64,000 bases of DNA from Tigriopus japonicus (GCA_010645155.1 CM021322.1:1594619-1658618); one strand, 5' to 3'; positions 35,901 to 50,900 are shown, counted from the first letter of the stretch. Made by a program: numbers and translations. The notes: generated by a model from the letters alone, not told the origin.

Positions 35901-38900
35901 CGTGGCCACAGAGGTAAGGGACAAGTCAAAACGATTCAAAGAACCTCATTGTTTGATCGTTTCTCTTTACTCATATCTTTCACAGGTAATTTGTTCCGTA
36001 GAACGGAGTTTGAGAAACGCGTTTTCTCGTTTCAAAAGAGTCGGATTTCAATCTCAGAATATTTTCCAGCCCTTTTATGAATAAGGAGGAAAAAAGGCCA
36101 GGAAAGTCATTGACACGCCCAATTGGCTTGAAAATCAGGAGGGGAATCAAGGCCAATGTTGCAAAAAGAATCATTCTAAATCCACCCGAAAGTCGTCGAG
36201 TGTCATGAGCCAAAAAGGAGTGTCCCGTGTTTATCAAGGCCACAGTTTAATTGCCAACAAGTTTGACCTTTTCTGGGGATTTGGAGTCTATGAATGTTGT
36301 CGCATAAATTGTCTCTTTATAGGGTGTCAGGACATGACTAAATCCTTTGAAAAATATTAGATCCCATGAAGAGAGTGTACTACAGAGCTTGTCCTTTGCC
36401 TTCATTCAGAGAATCTCTTCCCTTACATAATAAGAGAGTGAAGGCCACTTCTTCAGTCGTTAAGGTTGTCCAAGACGTGAATTTGCCAGGCGCCGACCTT
36501 GATATTTTCAAGTGGGGTGACTTTTATGAAATGGATGTTATGAACAGATTGAGCCCATGAGTTTGGCACCTCATTAATTCATCTTAAATTGGAATATTGT
36601 GTTTCCTTTGCAATTCTGTCGCGTGCATTTACCACCAAATATTATCCAAGAGGTTGTTTTTGAGTGGCGAATCAGTTTTCCTGGTCAAGATCTAAGCAGA
36701 TTCGGCAGACTTCAACTTGCCTGGGATCACGGCCTTAACTTCTAAGGGACAATAATAATGAGAAATCTCTCATTCATCCCGCATGCCCATGACACACATG
36801 TTCCGGGTGATTAGAAGAACATAATCCAGATTGCCCTATTTCCAATTCGATTCCCAAGCGCAAGAACTACAAGAACAACAAACAAGGTCAGCCAAGTTCT
36901 GAAAGGCTGTTCCTCTCATCTCATACTAATTTATTCGCTCATTTCCAGTAACATGTCAAATCCATCTACGTTGAGCTCAGTTTTCGTCCATGGTGAATTG
37001 CTTGTTGATGTTGAACCATTTTTTAAGCCAGTGTACTGACCACGTATAATAACCAAAAGCTTTTAGTCCCTCCCAAGTGGAAAAGAGTTTTCAGCGGACA
37101 AAGCATTATCGGGCTTTATCTTTAGAATAGCTCTTAAATTAAAATATGATGAACTTCCGCAATATCATCATTTTTTTTTCTTTTTGACATGACACAAGCC
37201 GACGTCTGATTGAAGGCTGGTGTCAATTCGAGAGAGAGCGAAAGAAATGCCGTCTCCGTTGTATAATTCCAAAGAACCACTAGAGTTTGAGCACGATTGC
37301 GAGAAAATAGATGTCTTCTCTGGGAAGGAAGGAAGGGAGGAAGAAGTGAGCCAAGCAGGATGTCAAAAAGGACTCGCAAATGGAAGAAACGAGAGCAGCA
37401 GAGCTCAAAGTTGATGAAGGCGAAAGAAGCACTACTCCACTATGTAGTCCATTCTACATTGCCTTATCAAGTGTAGCGCATAAGGTACTAACGTTGGTTG
37501 AGGCAAAAAAAGGAAGTCTCAAATAGAGAGCCAACATCATTTATTCAAATTGAGCCTACCTGAGCGGAAAATCTATGCCAATTCAGGCACATGCAACCAC
37601 TGTGATGAGCCAATCTATTGAAGAACTTGAGAGTTATGCAGAATTGGAAAATTCCGTCACCTGATGTCCTTCGAATTTGCCAGGTGCCAAATTCTGCCAA
37701 GTATGATTCATTCAAGCTCTTTCTTTTGGGTCCACGAATTGGTCACACAGGGGAACTTGCTACGCGAAGCAATACGGAGAATGGTCTCAAGTTGTCGCGA
37801 GTAATCCAGAGTTTTCGGATATTGATCCATAATGTAGTGGCAGTATTCCTCAAGTTATTCTCTACTCATCACTCACTAGAATGGCTTGCTTCCGGTCACG
37901 TTAGTCGCTTCATTTTGTTGGATGGAGAAAGACCATCCGCCACAAGCGATATAAATAATGCCAAGAGCAATCCGTGAGAAGTAAATGACATGACTTATGA
38001 GCCCCTGACTATCACAGTTCAAACCCGTAGCATGCCAATAATAACACAAGTTACCAAATCCTAAGTATTACGAACCTTCTATGAATCTGCATTTAAACAG
38101 CCCAAGTTTTTTTGCCTTTGAAAATCTTTTATGGCTAGCTTTGGCAACTTTNNNNNNNNNNNNNNNNNNNNNNNNNNNNNNNNNNNNNNNNNNNNNNNNN
38201 NNNNNNNNNNNNNNNNNNNNNNNNNNNNNNGACCATCCGCCACAAGCGATATAAATAATGCCAAGAGCAATCCGTGAGAAGTAAATGACATGACTTATGA
38301 GCCCCTGACTATCACAATTCAAACCCGTAGCATGCCAATAATAACACAAGTTACCAAATCCTAAGTATTACGAACCTTCTATGAATCTGCATTTAAACAG
38401 CCCAAGTTTTTTTGCCTTTGAAAATCTTTTATGGCTAGCTTTGCCAACTTTGGTTCAGCATAACAAAGTTAAGATTTAGGGTTAGCGCACCATTGGTCCA
38501 AATAACAAAGAATTGTTTATAGGAACTCGAAATGGTTTACCGATACCAGTTCAGCCTTCTTCTTCTTCGCATTACATTGGCAAGAGGAAATATGATCAAT
38601 GAGGCTCTCGGAAGAAAATCTTTCTCCGAGAGCTTTTTAACCAAGCTGTTTAACCACCTGCGACCAACGTGGCGTTCCTTTGCGAAAAGAAGCGGATATG
38701 ATGGCTTTCCTGTGTTCCATCTGTCTTTTCCAGGAGCCCCACGAAAACTCGCCCTTGATTTCTTTGTTGGTTGATGTCCCTTCTCCTCTCGTATGGTCAC
38801 AACAGGTTGAGTTGTATGTAGTTCCAAGTAGGAGGGAGTTAGGGATCCATTCGAGAGAGCAACCACATCGCAGGGAGACGTTTGACCACAGTCCTGGAAA

Positions 38901-41900
38901 AATGAACCTTACTGAGATCATGAAGGCCACCTTTTCACACCAAACCTGTCACAGGCAGGTGATTATGCCAGTACTTTTGGCCTTTCGGGGGTAAATATTT
39001 TGTGATACCTTGTCATATTCCTGAACTATTTATGGGGCTATTTTCCGCAAATGCATTCGTTTGTCGATCGTTTGAGTAAGAGTTATGGCGACGGTGAGAC
39101 ATTTATTATCCCAATTCAGTATCTATTTCATGTGGACTTGAATAAATTCATCAGCCAATCAAACGAGAGTTGCTTTCTCTGGGGCATGAAATTCACGGTG
39201 GATTTATTTGGACATGCCCATTGTTGGTCCAATTGGTCTCGGGCACTCAGCAAGATTATCGTCGCATTGCTTGTGATCGATGTACTTAACCTTGGAAGTG
39301 CGTGGAGACTCTTTCGTTGTTACGGCTAATACTAATTCATTCGCTTTGAAAAGGTGCACGCTAGCTCAAGAGACTCGATGCACTTCCAGTCGAATTTTAA
39401 TCATGAACTTGAGGGAATGAAATTGTTTGGTATTTATCAAATGAGAGCCCAACATCAATTTAACAGTATTACCGCAATTCTTCAAGGATAAGGGTCACGA
39501 GACTTTTCCACAGGGAAATATATTTCACGGGAACATGCTCTAGATCCACAAGTACATTCTTTGCGAAAAATGTGGCGAAAACCTGTTTTGAAAACTCCTA
39601 CTTGCCCAGTTAAAATCGACAAATTGGAACCATCAAGGTCTTACAATAGATGTCAAACCTTATTGAGCCAGAACAACAAAACAACCATTTTCAATCAAAG
39701 TGATCTAATGCTCCTGTTGTTGGGTCCTTACAAACTTTACGCTAAAACATGGAATAGAACACTCAATCACATGAGTTAACAAGTAGTAAATCTCCACGGA
39801 GACAAAGAGATTTCTTGATTTACGTTTTCATTCCATTCTCAATATTTTCAGCTGCGTTACCGTAAATTTTCTTATTTTACTTGCATTCCTAAGATCAAAC
39901 ACAGCATGAGAAACCTTTTCGACCCCGACTTGGCTCAGTCTGATTGTGAATTCCCCAACTTGATGTACCCACGCATCCTTCTTTTAAACTTGCCAAGCCC
40001 AATGAGGCCGATGAGTGACAAATTTTGAACCCTACCCCACTTTTTTATTTAAAAAAAATATTTCCGCTTGTGCCACTCAAATTTAACCTAGTGGGTCTGT
40101 TTTTTGCCACATTGGCAAACGATTGTTTCTATAACGCAGTAAGCAATAATTCAACGATCATGGTTTTTACTCTACTAAAATGAGAACGTCGAACTTGCCA
40201 ACACTCGAATTTCGAGGAAACTGTTGGGGTTCCATGGATGATATATGATCCCTTACACACATCAGCCTCACTCTCGGGTTTCAAGTTGAAGCCTCCATCA
40301 AAGAGAGCAGATCCGTCTACAAGTCTTCGTCTACCTTTCAAAACCATTCATGATCCGGGAGAACTTGTTGATATGTTCACAACAATATTGGAATTGGCGG
40401 ATGTGGGACGAATTGAAAAAGAAAAGTTATCATTATGATCTGATGGTGTTTCTCAAGCTCGTGTCATAATTAATGGAAATCTCAAGGCTGATTCATTTTT
40501 GTTTTCGTTTCGGACGACTGGTACTCGGTCAGTTTCGAAGGAAATGTTGGAATGCCCGTCCGTCAAAGTTTGAATACATTTCTGTCATGGGATATTTCGT
40601 GCACACCAACGAATTTCGATATACGGTATGGAACGCATGGGATAATGAGCTTGAAAGACCCAAATGGGACTTAGTCTTGGGAACCAAGTTCTACGACAAT
40701 CGCATCGTGAAAACAACTTTGAGCACGAAAATCTGGGAGGATGTAGACGCTTCATTTAGCAAATTCGGGGGAAAATTTTGGTTCCTTGATTAAGTGCAAG
40801 TGGAAAATGTGCGAGCAAACGTCGATGTGTGTGATCCTAGCTGTTTTCCTTATCATTGAAGCAATGCGGAGCATATGACAAATATTTATGACGGGCTGTC
40901 ATTTTTGCCTGGGCAATTGACACTCTTTTTATGAGCGGTCGTTAAGGTGCAAACATGAGTTGAAATGACACGGATATTTGGACAGGTGAATTGGTCACTC
41001 GGGAACATTGCCATCAAGCCAGAAGGCGAGATTTTTTCTTGGGAGAAAGGTGCATCATTGACAACGACATGGGCCTTGACTGCCATGCTCTACATCATTT
41101 AGGTCATCAATTGATAGTGACAAATTTCTCTTGTCGCCTTGAAACTGTATCGTTTTGACGGGATCACCTTTTGCGAGTAGCGAATACATGCCTGCCTGCC
41201 TGCATATATGCTGGAATTCCTTTTTTCTCTCGGTCTCTTCTTGGCACACCACCTATCACAATACTAACGATATGAGAACAAGTAACGCATTGTTGAACGA
41301 GACGAATCAAATTGTCCCAGATTAGGCCCAAACAAGTGGAAAATGGAGAGTGACTCTCAATCGGGACCTTGAAACAAACGATTTAGGTCGCCACGTTGTA
41401 AATCATTTTATCAGTTGGAGGTGAAACAATAAGGGACCGGCTTAAAAAATCTGAGAATTACAGAGGATGTACCCTTTCAAATTTCCTAATCGTGTTGCTC
41501 TGATGATTTAAGTTTATGAAAATACAGAATTTGACAATCCCATTTTGCTTCTGCAATTATTAGTGTTGTTTTGTTGTTTTCGTTAGTATTTGTGTTATGT
41601 GTAAAAAAACGTCGTATTCAAGCTCCAGTTCTTTAGAATCGCAAACTTTATAAAAATCAATAATTATATTGGGTATAAATTGATCTCAAATTCTGTTCTT
41701 TTGCTTTGAAATGCTTCAATTTAAAGTTTGGTTAAAAAATGTTCCCTACGATCCATGACAATATCAAAACCTTGGAGATTGTGCGACATGATTTAAAAGA
41801 AAAATGATTGGAAATAAAATTGTTGTTTTGTGTGCTTCAGATTTATTTTGCAATTCATAAATGTCTTGAAATGTTTCTGTTAGGTTTCCCAATTTCAATT

Positions 41901-44900
41901 TCCGATCCTATTCTCACGATGAGATTAACAACAATTTTGAAAGCCCAGAGAACGTGAAATATGATGTACAGCAAGTGAGATAAGTTTGGGTATCCAGTAA
42001 CTTTTGAATGAAATAATGCTGATAGAGTGACTACCTTCGATTTTCTTCACATGGACTCCGTAACCAATTATTACAACTATTTATTACAACCAGTTTCGCA
42101 ATGACTGCCTTCGTGACAGTAACCTGGCCAAGTATCTCTATTTAAAAAATAAAAACATAACCATCGTGAAGCTGGATGAAAAAATGCAGTCATTGGTCTC
42201 AAATTCTATGTGAAAAAATAGTGATAACACTCATTCCATCAAAATTATCTGTCTCAGTAATAACGTGGATCTCATACTTATCTCACAAACTGAATGGACA
42301 TAAAGTGATGTTTTAGACGCGCCTCATCCAATGGCCAGCCCAGATTTCGGAAAAGGTTTTTTAGTCCTTCATGATGATCTTTTGTAATCCTGACACTACT
42401 AGAGAAACGGTGCATGGAAAATGAGGCAAGCGCAGGATTGCATATGCAAATGTAAAAAATGCATGTTAAAAAAAAACTAAGTGATCTTTTTTTTTTCTTA
42501 AAGGCGACTCCTAACGTGACCCTTACTGGTTTAATCTGTTGCTTTCTATCTCCGAGGGGTTTCCACAGGAAAAAATGTTGCTGATTATTTCATTCCAAAA
42601 TAAATGCTTTCATTAATCTTAACTATGAGAGCTATTTTAATGAACTTTAAGTGGTCTACAGCGAAAACACATCTGGTGTTACGATCGCTGACGCCTATTC
42701 TCAGATATGTTAATTGTGTCCTTTTTTCGCACTTCCACCCACAATTGACATATGAAATGCTTTCAAAGTGTATTAAAAGCTCACTTGGATTTGACTTTTT
42801 AATACTTGACAAATTCTTTTCCTTTCAAAATTGAGATCCTGACAACGACCCAATCGATAAAAAAGTTTTAGCCGCATTGTCCTTTGTCGACACAAGATCC
42901 CATCAAAATTCACAATGTCAATCAAGTGGTCCATCTACATATTAAAAAGTTGATTGGTTGTCTCCTCTGTATTTTACCGAAGCTTTCCTTTCTTGACGGA
43001 TGTCAATCGGAAGTCGATTTTCACCATCCAGCATCCAACATCAAATGGAAAAGTACTGTAGGGTGAATTCCTGGTAACCAAAGCAACTTGTAGCGAATTG
43101 AATTTGAACCTTGTACATATGGAAGCCTATGAGGAGTGCTTGGAGCCTTCAATAGAAAGTAAGTCAGTATTAGGAACATCTGCTTTTCATTTCACACGCA
43201 TAAAGTTACCTGTGATGAAAGCAAGATGCCACCGTTTTCAAGTCAAGTCACCAAGTCGTCGTTGACTGATAACATTGGTTTTCACGCCTACTCATCTTTA
43301 CAACAAAGCAACAGCATTGGTAAAGCAGCGACTCAATGCCAGGTTAACTTCAGTAGGAGTGGAACCCTGCCAAAGTTGTTCGTTCGCAAGTCGAAAACTT
43401 TGGCACCAAAAGTTCATTGTACTGGAAACGGCTCGTCTTGGCTGTTGTCTCACAACACAAGAACACTCTCTTTAAAGGCGCCTGGGTAATAAAGCTAGTC
43501 CTCATTGCTTTGGGCGTATCGTTTTGAGGCACACAAGAGAAAAGCTCCACCTACCAAATTTGATCACTTCCTAGAGCACTTGCATGAAAAAAAAAGAACT
43601 TCAGTCTGTTTTGAGCCTGATTTACTTGGGAATAATGAGTCCCCGAAGAGACCGTGTACTCTGTCTGCGTCTTGTCCTTTCTTAGTACTTAATTGACTTC
43701 GCAACGAATACTGTCTGTCTGGTGAGTCGAGTGCGCACTGTGGTCAGTATGTCAAGAGGTTCATTAGATTAGGGCCCAAATTCTGATGGCACTAACAGTA
43801 CTTGATTCCGACACTTACATATGATCACTGAAAGACTGGAGGAAGAGCTCCTATTTGCTTTTCAGAAAAGCTACTCACACAAATTGAAAGAAATGGTCCT
43901 CATCACGCCAAAAGATATGTTTCTTATTAATACATCTCTTGCAATATATAGCTAAAGGTAGGGACATTCAGGTCCAAGTGCAATGATCATTATTGAACAG
44001 ATAGCGACCATTGTCCTTCTCAGCCGCAATTTTCCACGCTTACATTACCGTTCGAAAGCACCCAATAAAAGCAAGGCTTAGAGAATGGGCTGCCAAAGAT
44101 TTATTTCCAGACTTGGCCGGGCCCAAAGAGTGAGGTAAAAAAGGTGTGCTCAACTTGAAATACGACACTGGGCACACAAAGGACTCCTGACAGGATTATT
44201 TCACAAGGTGAAAATTGCGAGGAGGCAAAGGGGCAGCCAAACGGAGGAACAGGATTTCCTCCATTGGCCGACAACGACCTTGATAAGCTAAGCTCTGAGA
44301 GAGACCTTCACCTTCTTGTTCAAAGGCTCTATTCAATGCCAAAGATAGACAAGGGTGGACATGAACTCAATATTTTTCCTCGACCAATAAATCGAAACGG
44401 ACTATCGATGGAACTCCCGATTGAGAAATTACTCTACGCAAGACAAAGTGATCAATTGAAAGGAAGTGGAGTCTCTGATGGAAAACGAATCCGACGACCG
44501 ATTGAGTCAGTTTTCTCATCTGGCTCCTCTTCGATTTTTAGCCTGTCAACCAATCTCATTTCTTAGCACTTAATGGAGGGTGCATGAATAACCTTTTTTA
44601 AAGAATCATTGTTCTTAAACAATTGGCTGCAATGGTTGTTCTCTTCCTTTGGAGAAGGCCCTTCTGCGAATAGAGTACAAGACAGAGAAGTACGTATATT
44701 GTGACAGAGTTTACGTGGTGTTCAAATTGACAGCCCATTGATGACGAATGGAAGTGGAAGCAAAGCTCTTGGCTTAAAAGGAGTGGAAAAAGAAGAGCCC
44801 AAAGGTTCTCTCAAAGTTTGACTGGGTAGCTTTGACGGAGCAAAGAGTTGAACTTTATCGATTTTTGAGGGTTTGAGAAGAGCATAACACTAAAAACGAC

Positions 44901-47900
44901 CCTGTCTCCTTCAATTCGAGCATGAAACGAATTTATACTTAAAAGTGTAACATGTAGATTATTGAGATTTAAGGAAATCCCACACTTTTTACTTACTTCA
45001 AAGAGCAAGAGTCGTTCAGAATTCGAATGCAAAAATAAGTTCCGGAAGCAACCCGGCGAAGAAGTATTTTAAGGTCTTGGCGCGGCGCTGATAAAGCTGT
45101 TAAAAATTGTAGCTTTGGAAGTCCGATTCGATTACTATCCGAGTTCGAGACAAGAATATACATTGAAATTCGAAACAAAACTTCTTTCCATTTGCATGCA
45201 GAACGAGTAAGAAGTTGCAAATCTATTTGCTCTCAATCCAAGTCTTTTAAAAACGTCTTTTAGCGCTGCTTTACTTAACTGAAATGCCTTTTGGTGGCAA
45301 GAATACTTTCACTTATAACTGTAGGATTTTAGTCAAAAAAAGGCCAAGTTGGACATGTTATGTTGTAAATTATGTAGTCAAACCCTCATTCATTGACAGG
45401 CTGACCGCTCATGAATGGTTGTTAACATGAGCTCGTCTCAATCGTAGGTCACGACGAGCTTGATGGTATAAGCTTTTCCCTGAGTATTTGAACACGGTGT
45501 TGAAAAAATCACATTAAGTTTCTATGGAAATTCCGATACTATGAGATATGTTTCAGACTCAGAAAACAAAGGGAAATAACTTTGATTTTGTGAGTTTCTC
45601 AAAGTCAGGTCTAGATTAAAAGTTATGTACCTAAAAATCTATGAAATAAACTATGTTTTAAAATCTAGTCAGTACACTTTTAGAGCAGATTCTTATACCA
45701 TTTGAATCGGAATTGGTTGAAAATATGTTGCTCAGCTGCTGACTTATTTGAGCTTAACCGGTTCATTTTTGGCCCAAAAAAGCGAAAAAACGGTCCGGAT
45801 ATATAACAATTCAAATTCCCAAGCAAATGATATAGATATTTGATGTCATAAAAAGTCTTCATTTTTTGACGTTTTGTCATAACATGTCAAAATTATATAT
45901 ATTATTTCCTAAACACGTTAAAAATACAATTTTTCGAATTATGACTTTAGAATTATAGAAAGAAAATAAATTGCAAGTCCAGTCTCTAGTTATCATATTG
46001 TCGCTCAATCAGTTAATGCAAAGTGAATCCACCCATTGCTACGTTCAATACATTGATTGAACAAGTGCGGCTGTTTCCCTCGAAAAATTACTTTCTTGGT
46101 CTTGGTAGATTTGGGCATTTTCTTTAGAAAATGTCTGATTGCCTGATGTCAAGTATATTTTTGTTTTCTTATCTTCATCCTTTGAATATCAAAGCAAGAT
46201 ACAAAGTGCGGCCATTGTTTAAATTTGTAAAAGAAAAATATCAAACTACATGTACACCATGTTAAAAATAGTTGGTTCCCTCTTTGATGCACAAGGATGT
46301 AGGCTTTGTTCGAAAATGAATATGTTACAGAGGCTCTTCATTTGCCCGATAACGACAATCAAGTCGAATTAGTCGCTTGGATTGTCATGTGCTACGAAGT
46401 CTGGCTAATCGTGACTCAAGTCATCGATGATTAAGTCACACGTCTTGGAGACCACTTAGCATCAAGTTTGCCCGTCTCGAGAAAGCGAGTAAATTGGCAT
46501 ATGATCAAGAAATTTTGTCCCACTATGCTTGATTCCTAAGATCATGTTGGATCTCATGCTTGAACTCATGTAGGAAAAAAGGCAAATCTCGAGGTTTTTT
46601 TCTGAAAGATGATCATACTTAAGAACTATTCAGAGACTAAGGGCCGCATTTTTGCCCAAACAAAGTTGACTAAACCAGAGAACAACTTAAATGCCTTTAT
46701 TCAATATTATTATTTGTTGCTCATGAATATAGTACAGCATAGGGTTGAATATCTCAAATGGGATTCAGATCTTGAACATGGCTGTTTTACCCATCCCGTT
46801 TGTAGGGGGTTCGGTAGTTATTTGCTTTACGTATCCACTCGTCCTAGTAAAGGTCTAGTCGAGCACTTTCCAAGGCCTCAGATCTGTTTTGCTTTTCTAG
46901 TTGCTGTGAGTTTTATTACTGGTTCTATGATGATGCTTTGTGGTCATGGAACGTTTAGTTGTCGGAAGCAGTATGGAGAACAATACAAAAAATGGCACAA
47001 TCACGAATCTGCTCTACTAATTAGAAAAAATATGTACTATTCATATTACAAAACTGAAGGAGGGGAGAAGAGCAATATTCAACTAACAATGTTATTACAA
47101 AAATCTTCGTCTACAGACTTGCTCTTAGTGATGGTGTTGATTATGTTCGTTTTAATATCTAAGCAGTAAGAGGTTCGCCTAATTCCAGAAGTTGATATTG
47201 AGGTTCCTCTTCAACTCCTGACGAGGGTGTATGATTCAAGCCATTTTCCAGTTTCCCCTCATCCGAGCTGTTGTTGAAAAGGTCGTCGTTGCCATTGGCC
47301 ATGAAGATGTGAGAAATTGCCTCGCTCACATTGGTCTCGCTCGAGAGATCGTTATAAAAGGAATCGGCCCCATTTTGAGTTGAGAGTGTGGTGATGATGG
47401 GCGTATTTGAGGGAGGGGTGGGCTGAGTGCCATTTATTGCTTGTTCCGATGAGAGTGCTGTGGTAAAGATGCCGTCGTCATTGTCGTGGAAGAATTGGTT
47501 GGAAGTGGCGGGGTTGCTCGCATTTGTTCCGAATGCCGAGGTCACTACGGTGGTGGTTCCACCCTCGCCAATCGGGTTGTTCACACCCACCGAAGGAAGA
47601 CCGACGCTGTTACCAGGCTTGTTGTTGTTCGTGCTGCCATGGTGGCCGTTGACTACGTTAGGCGGGAAAATACTGTCGTACAACTCGTTATTATGCTGTT
47701 GTCGCTTTGGTTCGAATACTGTCGAGTATTTGGTTCGGGAGCTAGCTGATTCGGGGGCGGTGAATGAGCCGGTATTATGCTTGGCATTGGCATTTCTGGA
47801 CACGTGATAGCTGAGGAAATGTTCATCGTACTGGGATCGACGATTGAAGGTGATGTTGCAGAGTTCACAATGAAAACACACTTGGTACTCATTGTACATG

Positions 47901-50900
47901 ATCGTGTTGGGCTGATGAGCCTCTTTGACGTGTTCAGCCATGCTCTCATGACCGATGAATTGAGAACCGCACTGCTGACATTGAACTTCCACATGGAATG
48001 ACTGGATATGTTGCTCCAAAGACGTCTTGTGGATGAAGGCGCCGGAGCAGAATTGGCATTTATAGACTAGCTCACCTTTGACAGTCTCCACCCGCTTATT
48101 GGGAATGACGAGAGTTGCCGTTGTTACGGGTTTGGCCACCGATACGGGAGCCACGGGTTGTTCGGGGACTGATGTCACTAACACCCCCCCATTGGTGGAG
48201 GCACCATTCGACTGAGAGTCTTGATGAAAGGCCTGGACGTGGGTTTTAAGGCCCTCAGTGCCGGTGCACAATGTGTGACACTCGGTGCACTTGATCTGAG
48301 CGTGGCATTGTCGAAAATGGAGCCGAGTATTGGCATCCGAGGTGAAACGCTTCCCGCAGGCCGAGCAAGGGAACGTGGTATTTTCGGAGGGATGAGCATC
48401 TTTGATATGTTGCAGGAGTCCTTCTTTCCCTTTGCAAACCAAACCACATTGACTACACTGTTTTCGGCCCGTGTGAATGGAATTGGTATGATTGACCAAA
48501 TGGTCCCGGCGCTTGAATGCCTTGTCACAATATTCGCATTGGAATGTCTTTCGACCATGCACTGTTTTAATGTGGGCGTCCAAGCCCCAAGAATTGGCCA
48601 AAGAGTTGCCGCACTCCCCGCAAATGTGCCGTCCATCCGTGGTGATTCGTGAATTGGCGATGGCTCGTTTCTCGACTTCATCGTGATCATCACCCTCGGA
48701 GAATCGCCATCGTCGCTTGGAACTGGCCCCACCACTGTTCTTCCCATTGGGAGAACCCGGCTCCATGAGGGCGGAGTCGTCCTCGAATTTGCGTTTCTTC
48801 GGGCTGAGGGAGGACAAGATGGAAGCGATGGGCGTGGCGGCCGCCGATGAGGCCACGTTCATCAGCGTCACCGGACCCATCGGATGATGGGCCACGGGAA
48901 TGAAGGGGGCGGAACTGGGCACGGCGGTGGTGGTGATGAACACGGTTTGGCTGTTACCGTTCATGTTGGTCATCCCACGGAGGCATGGGATCACCTTGGA
49001 CCCACCCACGAGCAATCAATCAATCAATCGAGCAAAACCTACAAGGATGGCAAACTTTGTGTAATATATGTTTATTATCGATTACACGATTTCAATAAAA
49101 GGAGTTTGATTGAATGGGGTTAGGCAAGGGGAACATGCGCGGTTCGTTCAGTAATTCGTGGACAAGAAGACCTCTTCCGACTGCATCTGTGTGTGTGTTT
49201 GTGGCCAGGTTCCAGTGAAAGATGGCTTGGCTCATCTTCCGACCGGCTTCAAGTCCTACCATTTGATCATGGAAAACCATGGACTAATTCAATCACTTCG
49301 GTCTTACCTCTTCTTGAAGTTCATGCAATCAAGCAGATTCAAGAGCCCGATGAATGGATAAATGGCGTGGCAATGGAGGCGGCGAATTTCCAATCATCGA
49401 CCACAACTCACCATTAATTCCATCGTTTTCATTGATTTTTTCGCTTTCTTCCGCCGAATTCGAGTTGCCTCGGCCTCGCTCTGCCTGATCAGCCCTTGAC
49501 GGCTGTTTGAGAAAGGCTAGCCAGCCCATCTGTTCAGTGTCTTCGAGAGTTCGTCCCAACAAAGCGCCAAAAATCAGGGCCCCAGTCGACTAGCAGGCTG
49601 GAAGGCAGATCAAGGCAGATGAGGAAGATCGGGCCGAAAAAGAGCGCTCTATCGTAGTAGTTGTGAGCCGTGCGAATCCGCATCTATCTTCCGTTTGAGT
49701 CCAAATCTATGGCGAGGCTCAATCGCGCGCCATAAATCGGTTCGCGACGGCAAATTCGCGGTGAATTTGAGCCACCCAGTTGTGGGAGGACTCGGAATAA
49801 GGTGTCGTTGGGTCGGTCGACGCTCGTCATTCTGGGTGGGCGGAAGTCTGGTTGGGGTTGGAGATGTTGGGTACACTTCAAGTTGGTAGTCATCAATATG
49901 GTGCTGTTGAGGCTGGATTTCGGCGGGTGGGTAGAATCATGGTTTGGGTAGTTAGGGGAACTTCGAGCGCCGCGGCCGAAGGGAGCATCATCAAAGTCGA
50001 CGACGTTGCCACCAAGCTAGTGGTTGGTTGGTTACTGAGTTAGATGAGAGAATAAGAGGGACAGCCACCACACAACCTGTCCGAGCGCGAAATTTCGAAT
50101 TGGTTTGATCGATCGGGTCCCCCCGATTATACATTAAACTCGGAGAGCTGATAGCGGCCGGCCCACCCGACTGCATCTGGCATGATTTGGAGTACACTGA
50201 TGCCCGTTGGCTGGCCCTGGTATGGGATTGAAATGGAGATGCTATCACCCTCCAATGAACGGCTTCATGAAAACCCCAGAGGGCATCATCATCATCAACC
50301 TCGATCCATCCTCTTCGTTGGAACTTGGAGGACGGGGAAAGCTCTTCGGCGCAGTTGTAGCGTCGTTTGCTTGGCTCTTAACTTCATTTTGAGATGAGAT
50401 CGTGTCAATGAACTGACCCGATTATGGGGACGCTCCCTACTTGATTGGGCGTTGAAATGTTCCATCAGTATGGAAACGTTTCCGAGAAAGAAATCGTCGG
50501 CAATGTTCCACTTGCATTCCAGCTTGAATCGAAAAAAAACATTGAGATCGTTCTCTTCCACTGTTTCTAAATCCGGTTTTGGAACATCAAGATTAATGTA
50601 CATCTTGAATTTGTACGAGTAGTACTCTCTAATGCTTGGGTTTTGTAATTGTGATGCCAGTCATGTACCAGGAACGTTCTTGGAAACAACCTGATGTCTC
50701 AGCCTTTTTCGTATGGATAGAAACCATACGTTTAGAAGATTCATTTCAACCCAAGTTTTGAATGAGCAGGGAATGGTCGGTCGGACAGACAGACGTGAGG
50801 CCTGAGGGCATTTCAGGCTTCCACCTAGATTTATTGGACCCAAGAGACCTGGGTAACTTAGAAATAACAATTCTGCACCACTTTTTTCTTGGCTTGGAAA

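Larger units (their letters stand above)
26532..39239. other. First part of 25.6 kb intron: no supported gene
   Basis: Long AT-rich intron sequence. I see short chance frames, a trinucleotide repeat at 29899 and an assembly gap near 38.2 kb, but no convincing exon, domain or TE protein. Frames such as 32053-32529 (158 codons, no ATG-supported family) and 30449-30730 were examined and not accepted. Confidence 0.5.

Noticed and set aside
44264..44566. 100-codon frame with plausible composition
   Set aside because: Starts with TTG and shows no splice-site or family support.
46609..47169. 186-codon plus-strand frame as a firm gene
   Set aside because: No motif, no neighbours supporting it, and it is convergent with the 3' end of a real gene. 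Kept only as a doubtful entry.
47427..48747. Several long frames overlapping the zinc-finger gene on both strands
   Set aside because: They are reverse-strand or shifted-frame images of the zinc-finger coding sequence.
48974..49015. Upstream start giving a 618-residue zinc-finger protein
   Set aside because: The first codon would be TTG; the ATG at 48973 is the first normal start in frame.
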